From positions 353,478 through 417,477 of the forward strand of contig JAJEKB010020536.1 of assembly GCA_022393335.1 (NCBI GenBank): DNA of 64,000 bases, given 5' to 3'. The notes beneath the pieces were generated by a model. It did not search any database and was not told where the DNA came from. It was given only the letters and a program-made list of their open reading frames with translations. The DNA is from Macrotrachela quadricornifera (Eukaryota; Rotifera; Eurotatoria; Philodinida; Philodinidae). The position numbers and the translations under genes were made by a program. Shown here piece after piece: positions 1-11,741 of this stretch; the first letter of the stretch is position 1; each line of letters opens with the position of its first letter.

Positions 1-1300
1 AACACCCGACTTGTGTCCAGGTGTTCGGGAATGAGATTTTAGCCCAAAAAATTTTTGACAGGAGTCCATAATCAATTTTGAACAGGAAATCGTAATGAAA
101 AAACAGGGATATTGGAAAGATGTCACCGGGAGTTCGGAACGGAATGCGCACCACTATATGCGACGTAATGACCGGAGATCGGAATGAAAAAGACGGGGTG
201 TTCGGAATGGAAAAGTCCGGGTGTTCGGAATGTAACTCGTAAGGTATTTTTTATGAAAAAGGTCAAATGATCATCATGAAACTGACTGGGTGTCCGTAAA
301 TAATTTACCTGGAGATCGTAACAGATTTATTCTGACGTTTGTAACGTTAATGAAGTTTTTTCTTTCTTTTTTATAATCAAGAATAGGATTGATTTATATG
401 GTACGTTCGTGATTATATGAACAAATATCTTTCTCATTATTTCTACTCTAGAAACTTTAAAAGCTGTAAAAGTTGTTTGTGACTCTCATTTTTGAATAGA
501 ATTTAAATGAAAGGAGGTGTTTTTTGTTTGCAATTACACTCAATTTGATTCAAGATTTTGATATGGTCTTTACGCGCAATCAAACTCTAGCTGCTGCAAC
601 AGTAGATGCAACAATTTTGTCAAATTCTAGTCCGAAAGTAATTGTTAATAAACAAATGCAAGCATAAACACCTAGTTATCAAACTCGTCGGACTATAAAT
701 ACATCTCTTTCTTCATCGTCATCTATTTCTAGCCGGCGCTCACATTTACAAGTGTCCAAGAAAATATTTAATAAGAAAAATAATGTTGATGACATAAAAC
801 CGTTTACGTTTCTTGTGTATCTCTCTACCTGTCTCTGTAAGTTCCTTTTTTGTGTTGAAAAAATTATTCTGTTCGTGAGGACGTACTTTCTGCATCAACT
901 CAATATGAAAAACAGGTAAGTCACCTAACATTTCTCAAAGAATAGCAAATATAAATATACAGTTTCGAACTCCCTGTCTTCTTCATTACAATCTGCAGAT
1001 ATTCGCTACACTTATTTGCCTTAAGTTCCATTACGATCTCCCTGTTTTTATTATTACGATCTTCCGGTAATTTTCATTCCGAACTCCAGTCAAATTTCAG
1101 GATTTTATCTCTAAGAAAGCAACTGTTGATGTTCGTTACGATCTTCCGGATACCTTCCATTACGAACACCCTGATTTTTCAATTTTTTTATTGATTTCGT
1201 CATTCCGAACTCCTGTATACTTAATTCCGAGCACCCTGTCTTTTTTCTTATGTCTGGAAATCGTAACGAACATCTTCTACAGGAGATCGTAATGAAAAAG
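1..1300. repeat. Inverted pair of degenerate short-repeat arrays
   Basis: Positions 1-340 contain repeated variants of GGTGTTCGGAATGAAAA and GGAGATCGTAATGAAAA every 25-40 bp. Positions 960-1300 contain the same words in reverse complement (for example CATTACGAACACCCTG and TTACGATCTTCC). The two arrays therefore form a loose inverted repeat around a roughly 600-bp AT-rich core. No coding potential is convincing. The start of the array is cut by the window edge. It may be one end of a fold-back element like those further right. Confidence 0.6.
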
Positions 1301-1943
1301 TGGTGCGAAATGTCCCTTTCCCAACGTGTACTACTGTTGCGTTGGAAATTTTGCCATAAAGGAGAAAAAGAATACTTCGTACTTTTTGCACTTCGTAATA
1401 TTTCCCCATACTTATGATACTTCTTTGTATTTCTTTATCCTTCTCAGTACTTCTTGGTACTTTTGTCCTCAAAACAGAATATTTTTATTCTGTTTGGAGG
1501 AACAATCAAGCGAAAAAAACGTATTTCTTGATACTTTTGTATCTCGTCGTACTTCACAACTACAGAAGTATGCCTTTTCTCAGAAACACATGAAGAAAGA
1601 CTTATAACGTGGTATAAATCAGACAATGATAAATTTCAGATAGTTATGAAAATAGAAAGATGGAAATATAAGTTATTTTGACTTTTTTAAAGAAAGTCCA
1701 TCATGATTCTATTTTACCATTTTCTCAAGTGTTTAAGTAGCGACATTGAACATACATCTCCTTTTTTACTATCGATATGACATTTGAATCTGTTCTATAC
1801 AAGTTTTATTTTGTTTGTTTAGCATCAAGCTTGGAACTAATCATCAAACGAGCGTGCCATTTATAACGCGATCCAAAATAACAGCCATAAAGCAAGAATA
1901 TACTACTCTCTCTGAATAAGTAGCTGTTGCAGAAGTTCGAAAA
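1301..1943. other. Upstream region of the giant GTPase-SecA-VWA gene
   Basis: This is AT-rich non-coding sequence between the repeat arrays and the ATG at 1944. Short open frames here are low in complexity and have no recognisable content. The promoter of the following gene presumably lies here, but I see no clear TATA box or other defined element. Confidence 0.4.
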
Positions 1944-4900
1944 ATGGCAGAAAAATCCAGCTCTGTGAATGAAATGGGCTATGGAAAAAATGATGTGGCC
2001 GAAACTTATGATTTAGCATTACTTAATATTAATGAAATTCTACAAAAAGTAACAACATTACTCGAAATTGACGATGAACCACAATCAGAAATTCGGGAAA
2101 ATTTGCTAAAGCACGGTCGACAAGCTTTGATTTCTTACAAAGACAATATCATTGGTGAAATTTACGATGAACAAACGAAAGAAAACAGTAAATTGTTGGA
2201 ACTACTCAAAGAATACCACCAACAAAAATGGAAAACAGAATATTATACCAAGTTTTCTTGGTTTCATTCACTGATCGAAGAATATAAAAAAGAAACAAAA
2301 GAATTGTATGATCAGGTTTTGACACGTACTGCCGAACATGGTGATAAATACATGAACGATTGTCCGTTATTATCAATTGTTATTCAACTATTATTCGAAT
2401 CATTGAGTGATGATGATATGTCTACAACTTTCTATAATATATGGCACTCTCTGACTTATGATGGACTACAATCAATCACACAATATTCAGACTACATTCT
2501 GCCAGACATAATGAACAAACAATTAGAAAAGTCTTTGGAAAACAAGCTATATAGTCCTTTGTTTATGGCTCTGCGAGAATCTCATCGGAATGAACTCTTT
2601 AGAAATTTGAAACAGAGTCAAGTGGTGGATAGAAATAGCTTGTATGAGCTGACATTAGATTATGTTGCTGAACACGGATGGTTGGACGGTGTTAAGATGA
2701 TTGAAAAAAAAACAACGAAAAAGAATTTTGATGTATTGATGAACTTGATCAAGAAAATTTCAAAACCAACTAGATCGTCCTCATCATCCAATGATACAAC
2801 TGGTGCTAAGAAAAAAGCCGACGATGACACAAAAGCAACTGTCCTCAACATAGTAATAGAAAATCCTTCTTCTTCTCAAAATCAACAACAAAATACAACA
2901 TTATTTCCAATTCCAGATCAAATATCATTGTTCGGTAATGTGACTCCCGATGAGAAAGAAAAAAAGCAATGGTATCTAGAGAATTTGCGCCAAGATTTGA
3001 CTAATATGCCACCTTGCGCTGAAGAAAGCATCATGAAACTTCTAGTACATTTTGAAGATAGGTTAGCTAAAGATCGTATACCTTTCCAGAAAGATGATAG
3101 CGTAATTCTATTATTACAGACACTCCAGGATCAGATAAAGAAAGAAGAACTATTTTCGGAGAAAATTCAAGAAAATTTTCAAAATTTAGAAAGATATGTA
3201 CATAGTCGGGATGTTACATTGACAGTACGTTCTTTGAGAGAACTCTTAAAGGAAATCAGACCTTTAAACGTACCAGAGATTCAACGACTTGTTGAAAAAG
3301 CGAAAAAGGCGGGTCAACTAATTTGCGGGAAAGATATTATTCTTTTAATTGGCGAGACTGGAACCGGAAAATCAACTACAATTCAATTTCTTGCAGGTTC
3401 TAAAATGAAAAAAACTCAGATAGAAGTTGAGCCTGGAAGATTCCTAGAACATATCACAGCAGATGGACCTATAACTAATCCTGAATTAAAAAATGTGACA
3501 AGTAGTGCACGAAATAAATCAGAAACTCGCTATATCACACCTGTTACAATCCAATTGAAAGATATTTTTGGCCCTTATGAATTGGGAGAAATCATTTTAT
3601 GTGATGCGCCAGGTTTTAGTGATACAGCAGGTCCAGAGGTCGATATAGCTAATAGTGTAGGAGTTATCAAAGCTCTTAAAGGATGTAAGAGCGCCAAAAT
3701 ACTTGCTCTATCAAGTTTTAAAGGTTTAGGTGATAGAGGGCAAGGCATTCAAAAACTAGCACATTTATTAATTAATATGGTACATGGAATTCAGAATAGA
3801 CTCAGTGCTATTTTTTATGCATTCACAAAATATCCTCCAAACATTGATATTTCCGCTTTGCTAATTGATATTAAAATTTCAAAAATTGACACAGATCCTT
3901 TGTTGCGATCGGATAGTGCCTTTTTAACAGTATTGACAGATATGATCAATAAAACTAAGAGCGGTGCTGAGAATATCGATCCTGTTCAAGGAGACCCAAA
4001 AACCATTATTGAGAAATTGAAGAATATACCTGTTATTATGTATCCTGAAGAAGTTTTTCAATTTTCAATGAGTGAACAAACACAAGCATGTATTGCAAAT
4101 CAGACACAAAGAGATAGCTCAAATATCAGATGTGCGCTGAAGCATAAAGACATTGGTCTTGTAATGTATTATTTAAATGACTTGAAAACTTTAAAAAATT
4201 TGCTGGAACACGGTATGGCTCGAGATTCCTATGAAGATGCTATACGTTTTATAAACGAGGACATTACGAACTATTGTACAGGAGTAACAAAAAAATTCAA
4301 TCGTTCGTTAATTAGTCAAGATGGACTAAGAAAGGAAGACATTGATGAATACAAAAGTTCTATTCAATGTATTCAGCAAACCCAGAAATTAACAGAATAT
4401 TTGGGAACAAGTCTAATATCATCTGAATCATTGATGCAAAATATTCATTCCGAACTTCAGAAAAGAAGGATAGCTCTGGAAAAAGAAAGTTTAGACAGTC
4501 CCTTGGTAGAAATTTATTTTAATAATCTTTGTATAATCAAAGATTCTTTTGACGAATTTGAATCATTTTACAGTGATAGTTGTAAACATTTCGGAGAACG
4601 TTTTAAAGAACTCGTACAATCTGTGCATGAATCGATTTCTAAAAATGACTTCAGTAAGGTAGCTGATATTATTCTTAAAATATCGAAATTTTTACCGATT
4701 CTAAACAATCATTTGCATGGATTAGTCGAAGAAAAATATAAAGAAGTCGTTCAATCGCTCTTGCAACACTTAAATAGATTTTCTGAAACAGTCGATCCTT
4801 TTTTAGCAAAGATTAGGTTAAATGAAAATGACGTGAAATTTATCAAAGACTATGTTAAAATACTGAAATCAGCTAAAGATAATATTGTGCTTGAAGATCA

Positions 4901-7900
4901 TATTACTACATATGTTAAAATGTTGACAAAACAGAATGATAAATTAGCAGAACTTGTGAAAAGCCTGAGCGACATTTACCATGTATTAATTGAAAAAATA
5001 ATTAGCTATTTTAATCAAATAGAAAATAAGATTTCAGAGCTTTTTCAAAAAAATGGAGATTGTGCTTTAGAAGACGCAGAAACATTAGTTAATGACATGG
5101 ATATGATTCGAACCATTCCAGAAATAGAATCAAAAACTGCAGGTGCATATTATCGTACTATTGAAAACATACGTGGACGTATGCATCAATTTCAACGAGA
5201 TGTAGAACAATTACTTTATTCTATTGATTTACAATCAGGAATCCCTGACTATGGAAAAATTGCCCGGTTATTATCACGTTTGAAAAATGTTAAATGGATG
5301 AATCGTGTCAGTCTGGGAGCTTATGACGTTTCGATAAATCATGTTACAGAAGAGTTAATTCAATATGTTCATCAGTTAGCAGATCGTTTAATGAAATTAG
5401 ATTTGAGTTTAAAACGTCCTGAAAATGTTTGTATAGCAGAAGAAATTTTTCAGAAGATTGAATCTTTAGGTGTATTAGAACGTAGTCTTCCGGAATTGAA
5501 ACAGTCGAAAGATGCAATGATCCAACGTTTTATAGAAAGCGTAGAGGGAAATTTCAAACGTATACAAACAACATTTAATTTACAAGACAGTAGTGTATAT
5601 AAAATGAAGCAAGAATTAAAAGAGCTTGAACAAATAAAACGAGAATATGATAACTTACATCCAGCTCGTGTCTTTTTACGAAACCACGATTTTTCAGATA
5701 TAAATAAAATGAATGATGAAATAAATGATTTAGAGAACAGACAACAGATAGAACTTAAACAAGAACAAGAAAAAAAATCTAATATAGAATCGGAGTTAAA
5801 TGCTTTGAAATCGATTACTCAGCAACATGATTATTTATGTCAGTTGAACGTAAATCAAGATAAAAGTGAGAGAAAACAGGAGGCAAATAAGCATTTAAAA
5901 TTAGTTAAAGATTATAATATTAACACGATACGTGAAACCCTCGTCAAGACTGAGGAACGTCTTAATGATCAAGTAGAAATTATTCAACAAGTCCAAAAAA
6001 GGTATAAAAATTATTTATCTCCATTAAAATCAACCAAAGAACAATATGAATCCTTAATAAAAACATCTGATTCGATTTCTCTTGAACAAATAAATTTACT
6101 TCAAGAGAAAGGACATGATAGTATTGAATTATTAATTGAAATTATGGAAAAGAAGAAAAGCCTTATCGCTGAGTGTCAGAAAAAAAAGCAATCATATGAT
6201 TTTAGCTATAGATTTGATGCACATACAGCAGATATTGCATTATTATATACAGCTAATTGCGGAAAAATTGCTAATATTAGTTTAAGAGAAATGGCAGCTG
6301 ACACTCATGAAACATTGAAAAAATATATTAATGAATATGGTATTTTTCTCAATAAGGAAATCGACAAATTATTCAAGCATTTGACTACTGTTGATGATCA
6401 AGTAAATCTTTATCACTATTCTCAAGATTTAGAAATACGTCTTGAAGAGTTATCCTCTCTAAGTGAATTCAAACATGTTTTTGAATGCATCGAAGGAACC
6501 GGAATAGTAAAGCGTTGGCGTGAAGCATTTAAGAGGCAGCATCGTAATATGAGTACGTTGATGGAAGAATACAAAGTTTCAGGTAAAAATGAAGATTTAA
6601 GAACTCAACTAACCATTGCACACGGATTGATTGGTTCAGATAATTTTTGTGGCGATATATTCTTATCCAATGGATTCGCAGCTTTATATACACGGTATCG
6701 ACTAGAAACAACCAATGAGTCAAAGGTGGCCTCTGAAATTGTATTAAAATGTATATCAGAGGATGATTATGCACAGGTAGATATGAGTTTAGCGGATATT
6801 GATGAGAAAACAACCCATCCGAGAGAAATAGAGAAGATAAAACAATCTTTGCAGAAACGTTCAAATCATTTAATGCAGAATATTCGAAATATTGTCAACT
6901 GTTTCGATCCGAGAATTGATTTTAAAAAAAATAATGAGAGTAAAATAAGAGAAGTAAATGAAAATATCAAAAAGATTCGTATCGTTTTGGATCAACCAAG
7001 AGTCATGAGATTGCTTCAGGAAAAAACTAAATCTGATTTAATCGATTTCGAAGAACGTATCATAACGCTTTTATCTGAAATACTTCTAAAGGAACTCACA
7101 TCTATTGAAGAGCTTATCAACAATGATGATGCTTTTGAAGCTGAACAAAGTATGGAAAATTTTGATTGTATACAACGAGAGTTATCCACTCATTTTACTA
7201 TGAAAGAAGTTACTAAAAAAGCAAATACAGTAAGAGAAAGGTTGGATAAATTAGCAAGCAGTATGTCAAAACGTTACGATTTTAAAAATATTGAAACATA
7301 TCGCACTAACCCTCCCAAAGAACTTTTAGCTAAATTAAAAAAAGTGGCCTCCCATCGCAGTGCGAAATATAATCAAGTTCACGCGTATATATCAGCAGAA
7401 ATTCAGCATTATTTCGAGACGGCTATAAATAATGTTGGCGATGCATTGATTGAGAAACGCTCAGCACAATTAAGTTCATTACAACATGCATTAAGGTTTT
7501 TATCAGAAGATTTGCAACAATTATTAAAGCCACGAATTGATGAACTTTCTAACAGATACATCGAAGAAGAAAGAGTATATAAACGTAGTTTGAAAAAATA
7601 TTTCGAAAGTGAAGCTATAGACGATTCAACTATTAAAAAAATAGGCGAACTTGCGCTACAATATAGACACGAAAAACGAGATGAGCTTTTTGAAATTGTA
7701 CGTAGCGGAGTTATTAATAAGTTGGATAATCATTGGAAAAGTATACAGGATGCATTAGATAGCAAAAACATCCAATCTGCTATCGAGAGTATGGAGCAAA
7801 TCATCAAATATAAAGAAAATGTAAAGAATATTTCAGAAATAGATGGATTTTATAAACGAGTTTGTACCTTAACAAGTACAAACGTAACTGAGTACGCGGA

Positions 7901-10900
7901 AACTCTTACTGACATATTCAAAATTGAGAATACTGACATAATTGATCAAGCTTTTAGTAATATGATTGCACACATCAACCTTGGCGAAGAATTTTCTCAG
8001 AGAATTCATGAGTTGCTACCAGAAAATGTGTTGGAAAATGTCGAAATTAGATTGAAAAAACTGCACGATAATTGGAATAAAAAAACTGAGACATTCGATA
8101 CTGCCATTAGCGAGCTTAATATAAAGTCATTACATGAAGTAGCAAGTATGATAGAACGTTGGGACGAATTTTTAAACAAGATTAGAAATTGTTCTTGTCG
8201 ACATAAACGAATACAAACATTTTTAAACGATATGAAAAATATAAAATCGTATTCAGAAATGATTTCTAAATTAGAGAAAAAAATAATTGATTTAGGACAA
8301 AATCTAGACGTCAAACTGATTAGTGACGAAACGACACGATTTGAAGCAACGCGTGATCAATTTTTCAGTGAACTTGGAGCGCATCTCAAAGTGTTAAAAT
8401 CGATAAGTTTAGAATTGAATAATATTTTATTTTTAAAAACAGATATGGAAAAATTAGAGAGAGAGTTCCAAGAAAAAGTCGAAGATATTAAGAAGAATCT
8501 TTTGGCATATGCATCAAAAGAAGAATTTTCACAGTCAGAATCAGATTATTTTCGTATGTATTACAATCATCTTGTATCGTTTGATAAATATGTACATCTT
8601 CCAGAAGCCAAAATTCGAGATACTTTAGAATTAGCAGAAGCTAAAATTTTCGAAAAAGTAAAATCTTTATCTAGAGCAATTGCAAGTTCAGGCCCAGATT
8701 GTATAAAAATCGCTGAATCGCTGGTAAAAATGAAATTTATTGCTGAAAATTTCTCGATGTTTGACATGAAAATCAATGGAATAATAGATGAAGTTCTAAA
8801 ATCGTGCAAAGCACAACACGGTGCGTTGATTCTGTCGCAAATGACTATGGCATTAGAGAAAACCGATGAAGGTGCTCGATTAATTGTTGAACATTCATGT
8901 TTGAGTGGGGAAGATTGGAGAAAGCGACGTGAAAAAATGCAAAAGCAAGATGATCTTGACTATGTTATAAACGAGCTAACAGGAGATGATCTTGCTAAGG
9001 ATGTTTTGCGTTCGCGATATAAAACTTTTAGAAAAACATACGATGATTTAATATCGAACATTTTAGCATCATTTAATCCAAAGACTCAGGCAGAACCAGA
9101 TCTTGAAGTATTAGTTACACAAACGAAGGTCCTTATTGGAAAAATAGTTCAAAAAGCTAATGAGGTTACGTGGGATTATTCCTTTCGAGATCAGATCCCT
9201 CAATTGTTAGCACATATTTTTGCTGTATGGACTTTGAAAAATACTCAACATTATAATGCCATGCGTGGGATTGATAAATCAAATGCTTATTTATTAATGC
9301 CACATGTTGCACAAGTTATTGCTATATTTCGTATTCTCGGTATTGGCTACGAAATGAATATGAAGGTTTGGAAAATTCCTTTTCGTTTTGTGAAAAGAAT
9401 CTCTGATGATTTAATAAATAATTTAGTACAGATAGGAACAGGTGAAGGTAAATCTATCGTTATGGCCGTCACTGCCTGTGTATTTGCTCTTGTTGGAGTA
9501 GATGTTGATTGTTCGTGTTATAGTGAGTATTTAAGTATGCGAGATAAGAATGATTTTGCTTCAGTATTTCGAGTGCTTGGAGTCGAGGAACGAATTCAGT
9601 ATGGAACTTTCAATAAATTGTGCGAAAACTTTTTGAATGAGCAATGTAATATACGAGAAAAAGTGCATGATATAATCATGAATAATAAAAGTGTCATAGA
9701 CGTTGTTCAAACGAAAGCACGCGTTCGTCCGAAAGTATTGTTAATTGATGAAGTTGATGTTTTTCTAAGTGAAAAATATTATGGTGGAATGTATACACCT
9801 GCAGTATATTTAAAACATTCATCAATAAAGGCTTTGTTAGATATGTTATGGCAAAATAGAAATTTACATACATTGGACGCTGTTAAAGAGTCGCTAGCAT
9901 ATAAAACTTGTGAAACTCAATTTAGCAATTGGATTTTTCTTTTCGATGAAGCCATAAAAGATATGTTGGTTGCTTTACAATCATTTCAATCATCAACATA
10001 TATTGTACAAAATGATAAAATTGTTTATGTCGAAGGTGAATCGATTGCAGAGAATGTTGTTCACGGTTATGATACAATTTGGGCATATTATTATGGGAAT
10101 CAGAATAATTTCATTAGTCAAAAGAGCTTAGAAACTAATGTAGGTATCATTATTAACTGTGGAACATTTTCTTATGCTGAAATGCCCCATGAATTTGCTT
10201 ATATCACAGGAGTCACTGGTACTCTGAAAACACTTGCTACACCAGAAAAAAATATCTTACAAAATGTTTATGGGATACATAAAAACACTTATATGCCATC
10301 AGTTTTTGGAGAAAGTAATCGGAATTATAATTCTGTTAATGATGTAGAAGCAGTGAAGAAATCAGAATATTTTATGAGAATCCGTGGAGAAATTGATACA
10401 ATATGTCGTGCTCAACGTGCAATTCTAGTATTTTTCGAATCGGAAGAAAAGTTAATGACATTTTACAATTCATCAGAATTGTCATCGATAAAAGAGAGTA
10501 TTCAAATTATCACTGAGAAAGTTTCGACCAAAGAAAGAGAGCTATGTATTAAGCGTGCAGCAACTAATGGTAGAGTTACATTGTTGACTCCAACATTTGG
10601 TCGAGGAACTGATTTCATATGTCGAAATCAACAAGTATTAGCTAATGGTGGTGTTCATGTACTTCAAACATTCTTTTCCAAAGAATTATCGGAAGAATAT
10701 CAAATAATGGGAAGAGGAGCGCGGCAAGGGGATCGAGGCTCATATAGAATGATCTTGTTAGATAGCGATTTAGAATGGGTTCTTGGCGCTGATTGGGAGA
10801 AGGAGATTCTTCAAATAAAAGGCTCTACTCTTTATAACGCTTTGAATGAAAGTCGTAACGCGCTTTATGAAAGCAAGTGTGCTGGTAAAGAAGTTAGCAT

Positions 10901-11741
10901 AGAACAATGTAGACGAGAGCATGAAGTTTCCAGAAATTTTATAAATGCATTGTCTGAAGGACACATAGACATTGTCAAAAAGTTTTTGACTGAACAAAAT
11001 CGTGGAACAAATATAGCTTCAGAAGTTTCACGTACACTTCTTCTAATGGACGCAACAGGATCTATGTCAGGTTTATTATCTGCCACGAAAGACACAGTCT
11101 GTACTATGTTTGAACGTGCTTCAACTGTTTTAGAGGAAAAAGGAATATCAAAAGATGCATTTCAAATGCAATTTGCTGTTTATCGAAACTATAGTTCTAA
11201 AGATAATAAGATTTTGGAAGTTTCCTCTTGGGAAACAAAAGCTAGTCATTTACGAGCATTTATGAACACCATTGGTCCTAAAGGTGGGATGGGAAGAGAA
11301 GCAATTGAAATAGGACTCTTGCATGCAGCTAAAGAGAGTGAAACACAATACGGGATTTCTCAAATCATATTGATAGGAGATATGCCAGCGAATACTAAAT
11401 CCGATGTAACTAATAAGCGAGCTAAATTAGGTGAAACCTATTGGGAGAAGACTAGATTTGCTACACCAACATATTATGAAGATGAATTACAAAAGCTGAA
11501 ACAGAAGAATATTCCTGTCCATGCATTTTATCTTACTGATTACGCAAAAGATAATTTTCAAAATATTGCAAAGGAAACAGAAGGACGATGTGAATTCCTG
11601 AATATTCATTCTCGTGAAGGCGCAGAGTTATTGACTAATTTTGTAACTGAAGAGGTTCTTAGAAAAGCAGCTGGAAATCAAGGAGATTCTGCAGTAGAAC
11701 TTTATCGAAAAAAATATATCAAGACAAGTTTTACATCATAA
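1944..11741 (+). CDS. Giant GTPase / coiled-coil / SecA-type ATPase / VWA protein
   Basis: A single uninterrupted 3,265-codon frame. The ATG has A at -3 and G at +4, a good eukaryotic start context. Domains in order: residues about 1-460, helical N-terminus with a Ser-rich linker near 280; about 465-640, a P-loop GTPase with G1 GETGTGKST (470-478) and G3 DAPGF (554-558) but no clear N/TKxD G4 motif (FYAFTKYP instead); about 650-2400, a very long charged helical/coiled-coil stalk; about 2440-2990, a SecA-like motor with Walker A QIGTGEGKS (2496-2504), YSEYLSMRDKND (2526-2537), Walker B DEVD (2602-2605), ITGVTGT (2754-2760), GRGTD (2886-2890) and QIMGRGARQGD (2920-2930); about 3030-3230, a VWA domain with MIDAS DATGSMS (3036-3042). 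In bacteria these motor motifs belong to the preprotein translocase ATPase SecA. No secretion context is visible here, and the SecA preprotein-binding insert looks short. No signal peptide or transmembrane segment stands out. The lack of introns contrasts with the Argonaute gene. A candidate AATAAA lies at 12044. The cellular role is unknown; it may be a cytosolic mechano-ATPase or a defence-type large GTPase (inference). Confidence 0.93.
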   Translation: MAEKSSSVNEMGYGKNDVAETYDLALLNINEILQKVTTLLEIDDEPQSEIRENLLKHGRQALISYKDNIIGEIYDEQTKENSKLLELLKEYHQQKWKTEYYTKFSWFHSLIEEYKKETKELYDQVLTRTAEHGDKYMNDCPLLSIVIQLLFESLSDDDMSTTFYNIWHSLTYDGLQSITQYSDYILPDIMNKQLEKSLENKLYSPLFMALRESHRNELFRNLKQSQVVDRNSLYELTLDYVAEHGWLDGVKMIEKKTTKKNFDVLMNLIKKISKPTRSSSSSNDTTGAKKKADDDTKATVLNIVIENPSSSQNQQQNTTLFPIPDQISLFGNVTPDEKEKKQWYLENLRQDLTNMPPCAEESIMKLLVHFEDRLAKDRIPFQKDDSVILLLQTLQDQIKKEELFSEKIQENFQNLERYVHSRDVTLTVRSLRELLKEIRPLNVPEIQRLVEKAKKAGQLICGKDIILLIGETGTGKSTTIQFLAGSKMKKTQIEVEPGRFLEHITADGPITNPELKNVTSSARNKSETRYITPVTIQLKDIFGPYELGEIILCDAPGFSDTAGPEVDIANSVGVIKALKGCKSAKILALSSFKGLGDRGQGIQKLAHLLINMVHGIQNRLSAIFYAFTKYPPNIDISALLIDIKISKIDTDPLLRSDSAFLTVLTDMINKTKSGAENIDPVQGDPKTIIEKLKNIPVIMYPEEVFQFSMSEQTQACIANQTQRDSSNIRCALKHKDIGLVMYYLNDLKTLKNLLEHGMARDSYEDAIRFINEDITNYCTGVTKKFNRSLISQDGLRKEDIDEYKSSIQCIQQTQKLTEYLGTSLISSESLMQNIHSELQKRRIALEKESLDSPLVEIYFNNLCIIKDSFDEFESFYSDSCKHFGERFKELVQSVHESISKNDFSKVADIILKISKFLPILNNHLHGLVEEKYKEVVQSLLQHLNRFSETVDPFLAKIRLNENDVKFIKDYVKILKSAKDNIVLEDHITTYVKMLTKQNDKLAELVKSLSDIYHVLIEKIISYFNQIENKISELFQKNGDCALEDAETLVNDMDMIRTIPEIESKTAGAYYRTIENIRGRMHQFQRDVEQLLYSIDLQSGIPDYGKIARLLSRLKNVKWMNRVSLGAYDVSINHVTEELIQYVHQLADRLMKLDLSLKRPENVCIAEEIFQKIESLGVLERSLPELKQSKDAMIQRFIESVEGNFKRIQTTFNLQDSSVYKMKQELKELEQIKREYDNLHPARVFLRNHDFSDINKMNDEINDLENRQQIELKQEQEKKSNIESELNALKSITQQHDYLCQLNVNQDKSERKQEANKHLKLVKDYNINTIRETLVKTEERLNDQVEIIQQVQKRYKNYLSPLKSTKEQYESLIKTSDSISLEQINLLQEKGHDSIELLIEIMEKKKSLIAECQKKKQSYDFSYRFDAHTADIALLYTANCGKIANISLREMAADTHETLKKYINEYGIFLNKEIDKLFKHLTTVDDQVNLYHYSQDLEIRLEELSSLSEFKHVFECIEGTGIVKRWREAFKRQHRNMSTLMEEYKVSGKNEDLRTQLTIAHGLIGSDNFCGDIFLSNGFAALYTRYRLETTNESKVASEIVLKCISEDDYAQVDMSLADIDEKTTHPREIEKIKQSLQKRSNHLMQNIRNIVNCFDPRIDFKKNNESKIREVNENIKKIRIVLDQPRVMRLLQEKTKSDLIDFEERIITLLSEILLKELTSIEELINNDDAFEAEQSMENFDCIQRELSTHFTMKEVTKKANTVRERLDKLASSMSKRYDFKNIETYRTNPPKELLAKLKKVASHRSAKYNQVHAYISAEIQHYFETAINNVGDALIEKRSAQLSSLQHALRFLSEDLQQLLKPRIDELSNRYIEEERVYKRSLKKYFESEAIDDSTIKKIGELALQYRHEKRDELFEIVRSGVINKLDNHWKSIQDALDSKNIQSAIESMEQIIKYKENVKNISEIDGFYKRVCTLTSTNVTEYAETLTDIFKIENTDIIDQAFSNMIAHINLGEEFSQRIHELLPENVLENVEIRLKKLHDNWNKKTETFDTAISELNIKSLHEVASMIERWDEFLNKIRNCSCRHKRIQTFLNDMKNIKSYSEMISKLEKKIIDLGQNLDVKLISDETTRFEATRDQFFSELGAHLKVLKSISLELNNILFLKTDMEKLEREFQEKVEDIKKNLLAYASKEEFSQSESDYFRMYYNHLVSFDKYVHLPEAKIRDTLELAEAKIFEKVKSLSRAIASSGPDCIKIAESLVKMKFIAENFSMFDMKINGIIDEVLKSCKAQHGALILSQMTMALEKTDEGARLIVEHSCLSGEDWRKRREKMQKQDDLDYVINELTGDDLAKDVLRSRYKTFRKTYDDLISNILASFNPKTQAEPDLEVLVTQTKVLIGKIVQKANEVTWDYSFRDQIPQLLAHIFAVWTLKNTQHYNAMRGIDKSNAYLLMPHVAQVIAIFRILGIGYEMNMKVWKIPFRFVKRISDDLINNLVQIGTGEGKSIVMAVTACVFALVGVDVDCSCYSEYLSMRDKNDFASVFRVLGVEERIQYGTFNKLCENFLNEQCNIREKVHDIIMNNKSVIDVVQTKARVRPKVLLIDEVDVFLSEKYYGGMYTPAVYLKHSSIKALLDMLWQNRNLHTLDAVKESLAYKTCETQFSNWIFLFDEAIKDMLVALQSFQSSTYIVQNDKIVYVEGESIAENVVHGYDTIWAYYYGNQNNFISQKSLETNVGIIINCGTFSYAEMPHEFAYITGVTGTLKTLATPEKNILQNVYGIHKNTYMPSVFGESNRNYNSVNDVEAVKKSEYFMRIRGEIDTICRAQRAILVFFESEEKLMTFYNSSELSSIKESIQIITEKVSTKERELCIKRAATNGRVTLLTPTFGRGTDFICRNQQVLANGGVHVLQTFFSKELSEEYQIMGRGARQGDRGSYRMILLDSDLEWVLGADWEKEILQIKGSTLYNALNESRNALYESKCAGKEVSIEQCRREHEVSRNFINALSEGHIDIVKKFLTEQNRGTNIASEVSRTLLLMDATGSMSGLLSATKDTVCTMFERASTVLEEKGISKDAFQMQFAVYRNYSSKDNKILEVSSWETKASHLRAFMNTIGPKGGMGREAIEIGLLHAAKESETQYGISQIILIGDMPANTKSDVTNKRAKLGETYWEKTRFATPTYYEDELQKLKQKNIPVHAFYLTDYAKDNFQNIAKETEGRCEFLNIHSREGAELLTNFVTEEVLRKAAGNQGDSAVELYRKKYIKTSFTS

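Noticed and set aside
1944..11741. Bacterial contamination carrying secA
   Set aside because: Base composition matches the rest of the window, the start context is eukaryotic, SecA is one domain of a giant fusion, and the same contig carries spliced animal-type genes.
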